A stretch of DNA of 64,000 nt from Mytilisepta virgata (Eukaryota; Mollusca; Bivalvia; Mytilida; Mytilidae), in assembly GCA_028015205.1 (NCBI GenBank), contig CM051521.1, positions 105,314,513 through 105,378,512 on the forward strand, in the 5' to 3' direction. The notes beneath the pieces were generated by a model, which made no database searches, was not told the DNA's origin, and worked only from the letters and a program-made list of their open reading frames with translations. Position 1 is the stretch's first letter; each line of letters begins with the position of its first letter. A program made the position numbers and the translations under genes. Shown here in pieces: positions 1-10,769 of the stretch.

Positions 1-97
1 TTTGTTTTTGTTTTTGTTTTAGTTTTTTATTTTATTGTACACTGTGGGTAGATATAGCAGTGTTAATTACTAATTTATTCGTTAGTCTCTTATGCAG

Positions 98-982
98 ATG
101 TTTTCTCTTAATAGAGCCATGGAGAGAAACCGTGATTCAGTAAAGAGCAAACAAGATTCAATCAAAAGACGTGTTGAAAAATATAACGAGGAAAGAAAGC
201 AGTATAGTGGTGAAAAGGACGATGTATATGCGTCTAGACGAAAAAGAAAACAAGAAAAGAAAAGACAAATACAACGTGATAAAACTTTAAAAAGATACAA
301 GTGTTTATATTGGCCGTCTTACCTTTCAATGTGTTGTGGGTGTTTGTTTACATTCGGCGCTACAATAAAAAGTGTTAGTGAAGGCTCAGTTCTTTGGAGT
401 AACAGAGAAACTTTTAGAATAGTGGGACCAGCTTTGCTAGGATCCGGGTTCATTTTATTTCTTATAACCGTTGCTTTTGTAAGCGAGCAAACAGAGAAAG
501 TAAAAAAGATGGCAAAGGAAGAAGAATTAAAACGTATCGGAGAGAGAAAGCTATCTATCAGAAAACGTTATCTTAAACGAGCTTCTAGCAACTTGGAAGG
601 TTCAATAAAGTCTCCAGTTCATAGGACAATTTCAGCAACTTCCTCTGCCACGTGTTATTCTATTGACGAATTAGAATCATCCGTTCCATTTATAAGTGAC
701 AATTTTTCTGATTCTATGAATGGGAATCTTCATCCCTACTGGAAGCCATTAGTTAAAATGGATTCATCAGAAAGCAACACTTCATCCAAATTTCTTGAGT
801 GCAGCATCTCATCGTCGTCCACTTTGCTGACGTCATTTTCGTCGAACAATACACGTTTTTCGATATCGCCAGGTTTAAATACAAAAACTGAGGTAGCAAA
901 CGATACATTAGTGGATGCAAATGAAATTCACTCACAGCTCATTGTGCAAAAATCACAAAATTTTAATAGCTTGAATATTTAA
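98..982 (+). CDS. Two-pass membrane protein, copy 1 (probable terminal exon)
   Basis: An uninterrupted reading frame of about 295 codons ends in TAA at 980-982. A Lys/Arg/Glu-rich N-terminal stretch precedes two hydrophobic segments, at about 305-370 and 415-480, joined by a short loop containing LW and a Phe-Arg-Ile-Val-Gly-Pro entry into the second helix. A Ser-rich, probably cytoplasmic tail follows. A pyrimidine-rich tract ending in CAG sits directly before the ATG at 98, so this may be an exon with an upstream partner; ATG 119 has a better start context. The exon at 8322-9213 encodes a clear paralogue. The short-loop, two-helix layout with GP at the start of helix 2 recalls TMEM200-type (DUF2371) proteins, but I cannot confirm the family. 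Function unknown. Confidence 0.65.
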   Translation: MFSLNRAMERNRDSVKSKQDSIKRRVEKYNEERKQYSGEKDDVYASRRKRKQEKKRQIQRDKTLKRYKCLYWPSYLSMCCGCLFTFGATIKSVSEGSVLWSNRETFRIVGPALLGSGFILFLITVAFVSEQTEKVKKMAKEEELKRIGERKLSIRKRYLKRASSNLEGSIKSPVHRTISATSSATCYSIDELESSVPFISDNFSDSMNGNLHPYWKPLVKMDSSESNTSSKFLECSISSSSTLLTSFSSNNTRFSISPGLNTKTEVANDTLVDANEIHSQLIVQKSQNFNSLNI

Positions 983-2980
983 TTAACTAAAATTGTTTTT
1001 ATATATGTCATATATGTAAATTCCTACGACATATCAAATTTATCTCACAAGAAGTATTTGGAACAGCTCGATGTCGCCCGCCGTATATCGCAAATCAATT
1101 AATAATCGGATTATTCCGTCCAAAAAAACCCGGTTCAAAATGAAAGGTAACTGTCGGTTCTTCAAATGAAAAACTATTTACCAATCTGTACAGCATAAAT
1201 TAGTTTAATCGACATAAACATAAAGGATTACAGCAGTATTTTAGTCTACAAATAATTTGTACACAGCAATAGTGGACGTATTTCTCTGTTGTTTTGCGTC
1301 ACAATTCATGGTAAAAAAAAACAAAGACCTTTAAAACCTTGAGCTTATAGGTCGGTTTAACCAAATTTGGATCATGTTCTCACCATAAACAATCTACAGT
1401 TTTCTAAATTAACGAAGAAATTTCTCTTAAAGAACTCGCACTAACTAAATCTAACAAATGAAGGGTTCACATGTAAGAGCTTATTTGGGAAAGACTTCCA
1501 TATGGCACCCCCAATTGTGTATCTTTAGACGGAATAAGCATATAGATGTACTTATGGGGGTGCCAAATGTAAATCTTGCCCTTATTTGTTCTGGGCATAT
1601 AAAGTTCCGGTCGGTCAAAAGTGACTAGTTATATTTCGGAGGAACTTTTCAACTAGTTAAAAAGCTCCGGATGAAAAGGAATCTATTAACCAGTTTAAAA
1701 GTTCTTTTTATAACATTTTTAAATATAGTAAATGGTTGTTTAAAAAAAAAAAAAACCATCAAATATAAAGTTTAATTTTTTAACAAAGGAACTTATTATC
1801 GGTTCCGTTGTAGATACTATACTCAATAACAGAAAAAATGAAAGGCATCATTTTGTATTATTGGGTGAAAATCAGGGATGATATATTACAAATATTCGAG
1901 AGAAAAAAAAAACAGAAATGTAGAACAAAAACTGCTATGAAACCCATTGTCATCTCCTGAATTCTATCAAAATAAATTTTGTTTGTCTATGTTTTTATGT
2001 TTTACATCTTAAAAAAATATTGCATTATTGTTAAGTAGTTAATCACAATGTGCTGGAATAAATCGACTAGTCAAAGAGTTCCGGATTAATTTCTGAATAT
2101 AGTGACTAGTTACAAAGTTCTGGAATAAAGTAAATAGGCAGAAAGTTCCGTAATAAAGTGACTAGTCGTAAAGGTTCGAAATAAATATAATGCATTATCT
2201 AGGATGCTTTTCATTGAACACATGGGTTATTATATCTAATTAAAATGGAACACAAGAAAAAATCATATTCTTCATTAGTCCCCGAAAAAAATAAGGATGT
2301 GTTTAAGGTGGTAACCTAACACTACAGGGAGATAACTCTGTAAAATCAGCTAAACGTTTTAATAACGTTGTGTTCTTAAGGGAATATTAAGCTTTTCAAT
2401 GATCAATATTAGTGTTTGTCAAACTGCTATACAATCAGTGTAATTTTTCTGATGAATTGGTTGGTTCAAATGTTTTGAAATTTTAAAATTTTTGTCAATG
2501 GGTCAAAGAAAATACTTTGTCAAAATTTTATGAAAATTAAACGAGCCAAATTAATTTTAGTGAAAGTGTTGGGTACCACCTTAACCAGTAAAAAAAATTT
2601 GACTTTTCATTTAGTCATAAAAATCCGGACAATGATTCGGAACTTTCTAACTAGCACTGGAACAAAGTAACTATTTAAAAAAAGTCCTCAAGAACAAAAT
2701 AACTAGTTAAAAAGTTCCCCCAGAACTTAACTGGTTAAACAATGTGGCTGTTACACACACTCCTTTTCTAGAATTGGACATCAAAGTTGAACATGGAATC
2801 CAAAATTTATGACAAGAGGGACTATTTATCCTTTCCTATAGTTAATTTTTTATTATTGACGGCGACGTACTCAGCTGGAATTTAGTTGTTGTTGGTAAAA
2901 TATTTATTCGCTTATTATAGATCTTTCCATAACTATTTAGATCTATTAGATTATAACATTTCATTATTATCATGGTATTG
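983..2980. other. Intergenic, AT-rich, decayed short tandem motif
   Basis: No coding signal seen. Three patches (about 1600-1710, 2055-2180 and 2590-2740) carry degenerate repeats of a roughly 30-base motif built on GTGACTAGT and AAAGTTCCGGA, apparently remnants of one minisatellite. The rest shows only poly-A and poly-T runs. Confidence 0.4.
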
Positions 2981-2996
2981 CACACCATCTTGACAG

Positions 2997-3267
2997 AGGT
3001 CCTCGGTGGCCGAGTGGTCGAGGCAGTTCGTCATGGCTATTAATGATTACTAGCCTGTCAATTCTGAGGTTATGAGTTCGAATCCCACCTGTTGCGGAGT
3101 GTTGTCGACTCCGATATCATTTGACAAGGATTGCCAATTTTCCTACCGAAGGTCGGTGGTTCTTTCCGGGTACTCCGACTTCCTCCACCAATTAAAACTG
3201 GCAGCCGCGAAATAGCCAAATGTGCTGAAAACGGCGTAAAACCCAAACTAAACAAACAAACAAACAA
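2997..3267 (+). mobile_element. tRNA-derived SINE, intact with target-site duplication
   Basis: The 5' end resembles a Leu/Ser-type tRNA gene, with an A-box TGGCCGAGTGG at 3007-3017 and a B-box GAGTTCGAATC at 3074-3084. A body of about 160 bp follows, ending in an (ACAA)n tail. A 13-bp direct repeat, ACCATCTTGACAG, flanks it exactly (2984-2996 and 3268-3280). This is the signature of LINE-mediated insertion, and the perfect duplication implies a fairly recent event. The body recurs at 16980-17243 and, degraded, at three further sites. It is consistent with the molluscan V-SINE/RUDI-type group, named from memory and not verified. Confidence 0.85.
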
Positions 3268-3280
3268 ACCATCTTGACAG

Positions 3281-6109
3281 TCAATGTTGCAACATGAAAT
3301 CCACTGGAAATATTGCGACTGATACAATTATTGTTTTTGACAGTCTGATGACTTTTTCAGTCACTGCGAGCATTCATTGCGGCCTCTTTAGTTTGTCCAT
3401 AATTTTGAAATATATTTCTAATGGACTGGAAATACTTTCGGTTGATTTTTACTGAATGTAGGTCTATTTTTGTTTTTATTTTTGCCTTAGGCTATAAAAG
3501 GCGGAAAATTTGGATCAAACAAAACCCTACAAAATATTATTTGCGCCTGTCCAAAATCAGTAATATTATGACCACTAGCATGTAAAGGTTTTAAATTCTT
3601 TACTCTCTCAACCTTATAGATGATTGGATGTAGTGTTTTCCACCGATATTTTTGTAGTCACTGAAGATTGTATGGTTATCATTAAATTTTTTATATTTGG
3701 TTTGTTCAATTACGACTTCTTGACATTTTCCTTCCCATATAAACAAAGTAGAGTGCATTCAGGGTATAGGATTGTTACTGCTCTCCTGCGTCAACGATAA
3801 CCTTGTGTTTTTCGACTCAAATTTACTATTAAAAGTTTTCTTTGCAATATCAAGTTTCTGATAAAAATTAATTTCGTTAGTTTTGTGCGTTATTTCATCT
3901 TTAAAAATTTCAAGCTAACTCTGGATATAAAATTTAGTTGAGGAAAAAAAATTACGTAACCTACATTTATTTTCATACACCAATAACTTTGTTGAACAAA
4001 CAGAAAAGCATTTTGTTAGCAGGTTTTATCCCTGTTCTGGTATTTGAAATTTAACAAAACAAGGCTCTAATATGTTGCCCCTTTCACAAATATTTGTTCC
4101 ACACTCACTCCTTTTCATTCGATTTTTGATATTTTCGCCGAAGGGGAATAGGTTTGCACTCCGTCCTTCAGTCACACTTCAATTTTCCGGAATGTTTCCA
4201 GAAACCGTTTATTAGTAACCAACTGATCTTAATTTTGGTATGTAAGCTTAAAATGATGAGCTACATATCAAGTTGGAGTTTTATGCTGTTTAGATTTTGT
4301 GAGAGTTATTGCCCTTGAAAATAGACATTATTGCTACAATTGCAAAGGTAACGAACGAAGAATGTGACAGTTGGATGTAGAATTGTGTGAGTTGTTGCTA
4401 AATACTGTCATGAATCCTTGATACAGACCCCCAACTATAAGTAGAACTACAGGTGCAAGACGCGTTTTTTACTTGTTTTCCCATATACATGTATAAAAAT
4501 TATAAAACGTGTCTTGCACCTATGAGGAAAACGACATCTTTTACATAAGGGGCTTGTTTGGTTGGATTTAGCTTTATGTGGTAATTATGTACTAAAATCA
4601 AACGTGAACTATGTGCGTGTCCTATCATTTAAAAATAGTTTAAAACTTCAAACATAAAAAAACAATGGTAAGATATCTTCCCTCCAATGATTCCATACAA
4701 ATATAGGTTCAATAGTCTTTATATAAGTCGAATTCGATATTAATTAACTATTTAATTAAAATTTGTTCGTCAGTGCAATATGGCAGCTTTTAACGTTAGT
4801 GTAGGAAATCAGATGGTTATGTCAAGCGCAAAGGGACGAAATTGCAACAGGTATAGACTTAATACTATATCTAAACTAAGACCATATCAATGAAATCTCA
4901 ATATTTAAAAAAATTTGAGCATACATTTAAAACACAACGCAGTGTTTTCTGCATTTGTCGCTATATGCAGATCAGCTTGTAAACACTGTGAAATGTCCGT
5001 GGAAATTCTGAAATTATCAGTCAGATTTCTATGTCTATTTATGTAATTTATTGCTGCGACTCCGAATCTATATGACCTAGTGTGCTATCTCTCTGATTAG
5101 CGACCTCCCCGTGACTAAAAGATAAAAAAAACTGCAATAACAGCTGTGTTCCTTTGCTCGAACTTTTCTTTTGGCTTTTGTATCAAGAATTTATCCTTTC
5201 TTACTTATTACAATTGTGTTCCGAATCAACTTTGGAAAATTCCAACGAAGAAGAAAGAAACTCACAAATTTTGCAAAAATCGAAATATGACGGATTAACC
5301 TAGTTAGGTTTATTCTGTAGAATTACTTTGATATTGCTATCTGGTACTCCTTTAGATATATATGAAAAGAGTATCAGAAAGACACTGAACTGTGTTAAAC
5401 TGGTGAAAGACTCTTTTCACACTAGCCAAAAAAGTATACATGTATGAATAGATTCATAAGATAATTCAAGCGTTCATAAAACATGAATAAATACTTAATA
5501 AAGAATAAAAAATATAGTTTGAATTAGTTCACATAAATAAACTGCTGGATGTCCACAACAAGAAATTTAAGATTAGTCCCATTGTATCACAAAACTACTT
5601 TTTATTACTCTCTCCGTATTTGAAGAATATAAAATAGTAATACATTTCTAACATATTTAAAACCTGCATTTATTTCCACTTTCTTACGTTACATACTAGT
5701 CCTAGTATTACATCATGAAAAAAAAATTAGTGAAAAGGTTTTTCACCCCCAAAGTGATGGCAAACCTAAACATATTTTATGGTCATTTCCTAGTAGAATA
5801 TTGACTCAGCATATTTTATTAATCAAATTTACTGTTTTACAGTACAAAGATCATAAAATTCATCAATAGTTAACAAGTAATTAAACTGGATCCAGTTTTG
5901 CCCGACCTAATCGTATGCAACAAAAGATGATATATATATTATCTGGAATCAAATAGTAGTATATATGTGTTTTGAAAGAAAATATTTCAAAAATGTTTTC
6001 TTTAAATTAGAAAAAAATACAATGCCATAATAGTCCATGTATGATTGGAACATTTTCCAAATTCAAAGATCACTTCCTTTTCCTTCTTAAAAAGCAAATT
6101 AACATTATT
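3281..6109. other. Intergenic, no gene recognised
   Basis: No reading frame of note and no splice-flanked coding stretch seen. It contains one short inverted repeat at 4451-4521. Confidence 0.35.
4451..4521. repeat. Short inverted repeat (hairpin)
   Basis: AGGTGCAAGACGCGTTTT at 4451 is mirrored by AAAACGTGTCTTGCACCT ending at 4521. The arms are about 17 bp with one mismatch and enclose about 36 AT-rich bases. It may be a tiny MITE remnant; no target duplication was identified. Confidence 0.6.
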
Positions 6110-6700
6110 AAATAGGGTCCTAGGTTAAATTAAGTTGGCCTGTGGCAAACCATCTTCGATGACGATGCAGGTCATCGGATATACTTCTGAAAGAGGACCA
6201 CCCTAAGGATCATTGCTACAAAGACAAAGTTTGGTTTCCAATTGGCTAAGAGGTTTCAGACACGAAGATCTTAAGTGAAATTTCCCTTCAGGTCCTATGT
6301 TAAACTTAGTTCGCCTGTGGTGGCCATGTAGGTGGTCGGATATAGTGTTGCAAGAAAACCACATAAGGACCATTGCTGCCAAGTTTGGTTCTATTTCGCT
6401 TAGTGGTTTTAGATAAGAAGGTCTTAAAGTCAATTGCCGATTTGGTCCTATGTTAAACTTATTTTGCCTGTGGCGGCCATCTTGGAAGGCTGTCCGGGTC
6501 ATTGGATACAATTCTGATAAAGAGTCATCCCTGCAAAGGTTGGTTCCAATAGGCTTACTGATTTCAGAAATGAATATTTTTAAGTCAATTTTTCCATAGG
6601 ATCCTATGTTGAACTATGTTCGATTCTGGTTGCCAAATTTTGTTACAATTGGCCCTGTGGTTTCAGATCAGAAGATCTTTAAAGAAAATCGATGGCAATA
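6110..6700 (+). repeat. Degenerate ~155-bp tandem array (family T1)
   Basis: Four divergent units start near 6120, 6295, 6447 and 6604, each with a variant of CCTATGTTAAACTTAGTT, followed by a 'ggccatctt' segment, a 'catcgg(a)' segment and a 'tttggttccaattggct' segment. The same family lies in opposite orientation at 58880-59380. Open frames across it are by-products of the repeat. Confidence 0.65.
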
Positions 6701-8149
6701 GCTCACTGCCCTTTTTGCCAGGCGAGCCAAAAACGAGGTTAAATTTCAAGATGTTATTAATCAGTAAAACAAATCATTCTGATCAAATTTGTTTAAACAA
6801 TATTTGTTTTTGTTTAAATTTAAGATGCGAATTTGGTTTACTAAATCGGCTAAGTCATGATCGATCAATTTACAAGACAAATTTTAATTAAATGTCTATA
6901 TTTGTTAATCTTTTACATAAATCAGATTAAATTTATATACATAATTATGACAAATGTAATCAAGACCAACAATAACCAATCATTTTGGTAAATTAAACAG
7001 CATTTTTGACAATTCCCTACAACTTAAAACAGCATATTACTGGTTTTGTTGACAATGCAAACAATTGTAGTAAAGTTCAAAAGTTACATGCACCATTTCT
7101 GAGGTTCAGAGCTTCCATTGTCCTTTTTGTCTTATATACTAAAGAAATTTTTAATTCTAAAGATTTCGATATACCCAATATACAATGGTTCATTGAAAAA
7201 CTTTGAAAGGATGGTTAATTCATGAAACCGAAATGGCATGGAAATATGGCGCAAAAAATAAATCAGTTGACACATTTCTTCGGTAAAATGTGCGTTTTTA
7301 GATTAACCTTAATTAGCTGCTCTCGTATATGGTCAAAATTCCAGAAAGTAAAAAGAATCATCAAACTATGATGCACAATAATAAAAATCTTAACTGAGTA
7401 GCCAAAATCCTGGTAATGTCTATCTTGCAAGGGGGTTGAAACTTTAGGCTTAGAAAATTCCATAATTTATTGTACAAGTGACTAAAAATTGTGTCATTGT
7501 GTCATTGTCCAAGCCATTACTACTAGGGGAACGCAAGATATACTGGAAGCCGTATCGTCTCAATGACAGTATAAAATACTAAGATATAAATAAATTATTT
7601 GCATATTTTTGAATTAATTTTCATCAGTTACGCCTGTGACCAAATCTTTGGGAAAAAACCATATAAATCACGAAAACAGTGGACAAAATGAAATGACAAT
7701 AGAGTAGGCAAAATACAATTAAGTCAAATTTGTCCGAGGCAGCTGAATCCTCATTTAAAGCAGAATCCCAAAGTGTATTATACATGTCGTAGATTAGTGG
7801 CTATTACCCTTACAGTTCACTGGCAACGATTTTGCCTCAGATGACAAAATACTCGGTTCATTTTATCTAATGTTCCTGCAATAATCTTTATTGTGCCCTG
7901 TGCTCGTCTTGATGGTTGTATTCGTCGATAAAATGGACGACAGCATTTGCAGGGAATCTTACCAGTTTTAATTTATTGTTTTGTTGATACATTGCCCAAA
8001 TGTTAAAAGTTGAGGCACATGTAGTGATTAAGTCTATGCTAGGAGCCATCTTGATTTTGCTGTATGGTCCTTACTTTAGGTTCATTCGTGAAGACCTTTC
8101 AGAGACTATCAAGATGAAGAACAGCACAACCACTATTCATATTATTATT
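6701..8149. other. Intergenic or 5' intronic region of copy 2
   Basis: No convincing exon recognised. Upstream exon(s) of the gene whose exon lies at 8322-9213 could be here, since that exon lacks an early start codon, but none could be assigned. Confidence 0.3.
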
Positions 8150-8300
8150 ATTTATCACACATGTTATTGTTATCAGACATATTAATATTATCAAACATAT
8201 TATTATTATTATCAGACATATTATTATTGTTATCAGACATATTATTGTTATCAGACATATCATTGTTATCAGACATATTATTATTATCACACTTATTATT
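8150..8300 (+). repeat. Minisatellite of ~18-24 bp abutting a splice acceptor
   Basis: About seven units of the type TATTATTGTTATCAGACA run up to roughly 20 bases before the acceptor of the exon at 8322. They read in frame as a false hydrophobic Leu-Leu-Leu-Ser-Asp repeat that extends the downstream reading frame. Confidence 0.8.
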
Positions 8301-8321
8301 ATTTAACGGTTTTTCTTGTAG

Positions 8322-9213
8322 AAGACATCTTGGGGAAGATGATGGAGAATGTGGGTGTCTAAGCAAAAACAGAAAAGGTCCAAAAAGCAAAAACAAATCT
8401 CTAAAAGAGAGAATCAAACAGTTTAGTATCTGGTTTGAAGAGGTGGACAACGAAAGACAAAAAAACTATGCTCAAAGACGATTTGATCGGGAATCACGAC
8501 GGGAGCAACAACGTCGAAAAGTAAAGTGTTTTCGAAGACTTTTCATTCCAACTGGTATCTGCTGGTTACTAGGTTTCTGTATTACTCTTGCAAGTACTGT
8601 TCCTAGTCTGGGCGAAGGCACGATTTTATGGACGGAACGAGATAAATTTACTGTAATAGGACCAGTCCTTCTGGTGATAGGATTAATTTTATTGATGGTG
8701 ACTGAGGGATTAATTAGCAATCACCAAAATCAGATGAAGAAGCTGGAAACGAGAGAGATTACAGAGGAAACAATCATTGAGGTTAATCCTAGGGAAACCA
8801 ATTTAAAAGTTCCGGTACTGACTACCAGACAAAAGACTTTAAAAGCTATTGCTGATAAAATTCCTACATTACAATCAGAAGATGAAACACAAATGCCTTT
8901 TTTAGAAACAAAACATTTCTTAAATGGCAAAAACAAAACACAAGATTGTGTTGTTCAAAAGAAAAGGTACTCTGTTAAGCAAAGGCTTCAACGAAATTTG
9001 GGAGATTCCTATGAAAATATTCAGAAGTTATCAAATGAACCTATAGAGAGTGGTAACTTGCCCCTATGTGCTGAAGCAGCTAATTTCAAAATGGAAAATT
9101 CAATGCAAAATGTTGAACCGCAATCGGCATCTGAAGATGACAAATTACTGGAAGTTACTACAGTCAACGGGGAAAACAGACACGTCTTACCTGACAACGA
9201 AAATACGTTTTAA
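8322..9213 (+). CDS. Two-pass membrane protein, copy 2 (3' terminal exon)
   Basis: A coding exon of about 297 codons ends in TAA at 9211-9213. The acceptor TTTTTCTTGTAG ends at 8321. The frame stays open upstream only because of the minisatellite, and no Met codon occurs before the second membrane segment, so translation must begin in an undetected upstream exon. The protein has a basic, charged N-terminal region, membrane segments at about 8541-8600 and 8651-8712, and a polar C-terminal tail. The loop and second helix align with copy 1 at 98-982: both have Glu-Gly, then a Leu-Trp pair, a Phe, and Ile/Val-Gly-Pro followed by Leu-Leu and Gly. This supports tandem paralogy. The resemblance to TMEM200-like proteins is tentative and the function is unknown. 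Confidence 0.65.
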
Positions 9214-9599
9214 GACTAAGAAAATCGGTGTATTTATCTTTTAGGATCACGAACAGAGCTATATGTCATTTAAATAACAAGAGTAACAATTCTTAGCAGT
9301 AACATGGCAAAGGGTGGACATTTCACAGTTGATTCGTTACTGTCGTACATATAATATATACGCGGACTTTCACCGCATTGCAAAATTACATTGTAACTTC
9401 TAAGGTAGGGCTATGTTCAGTCTTTATTTCATCACTCAAAGCATTTACGTTCATCATCACAAATTGATTGGCCGATACGAAGTTTTTATCTCACATAAAT
9501 ATGCGACTAACTATCTTAAATTTAATTTCACATCTTTCTCGAATTGACAACTCACAGGACTTGACACTTCACTGGACTTTACTCACTGGCAATCTGGCG

Positions 9600-9830
9600 G
9601 AGGCTGTTGTCAACAGAGCAGGACATGCTTAACCTTCCGGAGCACCTGATGTCATTCCGTTTGTAAACAATGGTAGTGCTTTAGTTTCTGTGCTGTCTTG
9701 TTCTATTTTTGTTTAGTTTATCACCTTTTTTATTCTTTTAGTTATACATGTATCCATTTGCCATTTTTCTGTTCCATTCTCATGACTTTGTCATTTCCTT
9801 GGATTTCGAATTTACGTATTTTTCCCATTG
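9600..9830 (+). mobile_element. 3' tail fragment of a Penelope-like element
   Basis: A stretch around 'acatgcttaaccttccgga' with the following 'gcacctgatgt' resembles the region just downstream of the reverse transcriptase frame at 45250-45300, and similar T-rich tail sequence follows. It is probably a severely 5'-truncated copy. Confidence 0.4.
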
Positions 9831-10150
9831 TTTTGTTGCTTCGGTATTATTTTTCTAATATTTACCACAAATTTTATTCGTAATCTGAATAACATTATCA
9901 TAATTGAATACAAAATAACATTTTGTAATGTAGGTTTTCTCCCTTACCTCATATGGCTAAGAAGAAACTTGCCCAATCATTACTGGAGTATAAACTCAGA
10001 AAGCGGATCTTGAAAATTGCTGTAACAGCTTAAAGCCAGATCACAGCACTTACTAAAGTTTTTTTTCTTTTTAATTTTCAAGTACAATCTGTCTTTCACT
10101 GCATTACTTAATTTTATGTTCTTTACTTTACTAGCTCATTTAACTTTATA

Positions 10151-10769
10151 GAACTGTATTAATTGCTGACTAGTTTTACTCTACCAATCAGTTTGCTGCA
10201 ATGTATTAATTGCTGACTAGTTTTACCATACCAATCAGTTTGATGCAATGTATTAATTGTTGACTAGTTTTACCATACCAATCAGTTTGATGCAATGTAT
10301 TAATTGTTGACGTTTTACCATACCAATCAGTTTGATGCAATGTATTAATTGTTGACTAGTTTTACCATACCAATCAGTTTGATGCAATGTATTAATTGCT
10401 GACTAGTTTTACCATACCAATCAGTTTGATGCAATGTATTAATTGCTGACTAGTTTTACCATACCAATCAGTTTGATGCAATGTATTAATTGTTGACAAG
10501 TTTTACCATACCAATCAGTTTGATGCAATGTATTAATTGCTGACTAGTTTTACCATACCAATCAGTTTGATGCAATGTATTAATTGCTGACTAGTTTTAC
10601 CATACCAATCAGTTTGATGCAATGTATTAATTGCTGACTAGTTTTACCATACCAATCAGTTTGATGCAATGTATTAATTGTTGACTAGTTTTACCATACC
10701 AATCAGTTTGATGCAATGTATTAATTGCTGACTAGTTTTACTCTACCAATCAGTTTGATGCAATGTACT
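10151..10769 (+). repeat. 47-bp minisatellite, about 13 copies
   Basis: The unit contains TTGCTGACTAGTTTTACCAT and CCAATCAGTTTGATGCAATG. Thirteen occurrences of the CAGTTTG core are spaced 46-47 bp apart from about 10190 to 10750. Units are nearly identical apart from GCTG/GTTG and CTAG/CAAG variants and one short deletion. The first and last units share a CTCTACC variant. Confidence 0.9.

Noticed and set aside
3000..3090. Possible genuine tRNA gene
   Set aside because: A- and B-boxes are present, but the cloverleaf continues into a SINE body and (ACAA)n tail with target duplications, and the same unit recurs elsewhere. It is a tRNA-derived SINE head.
3340..3370. CTGATGACTTTTTCAGTCAC as a hammerhead
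   Set aside because: No GAAA after a paired stem and no repeat context shared with the 34.5-kb copies.
6203..6511. 102-codon minus-strand frame
   Set aside because: Reads through degenerate ~155-bp tandem units; internal similarity follows the DNA repeat, with no coding signature.
8099..8450. Antisense Asn/Asp/Met-Ser-rich frames and the sense LLLSD extension
   Set aside because: Translations of the ~18-24-bp minisatellite. The sense coding exon starts only after the acceptor at 8321.
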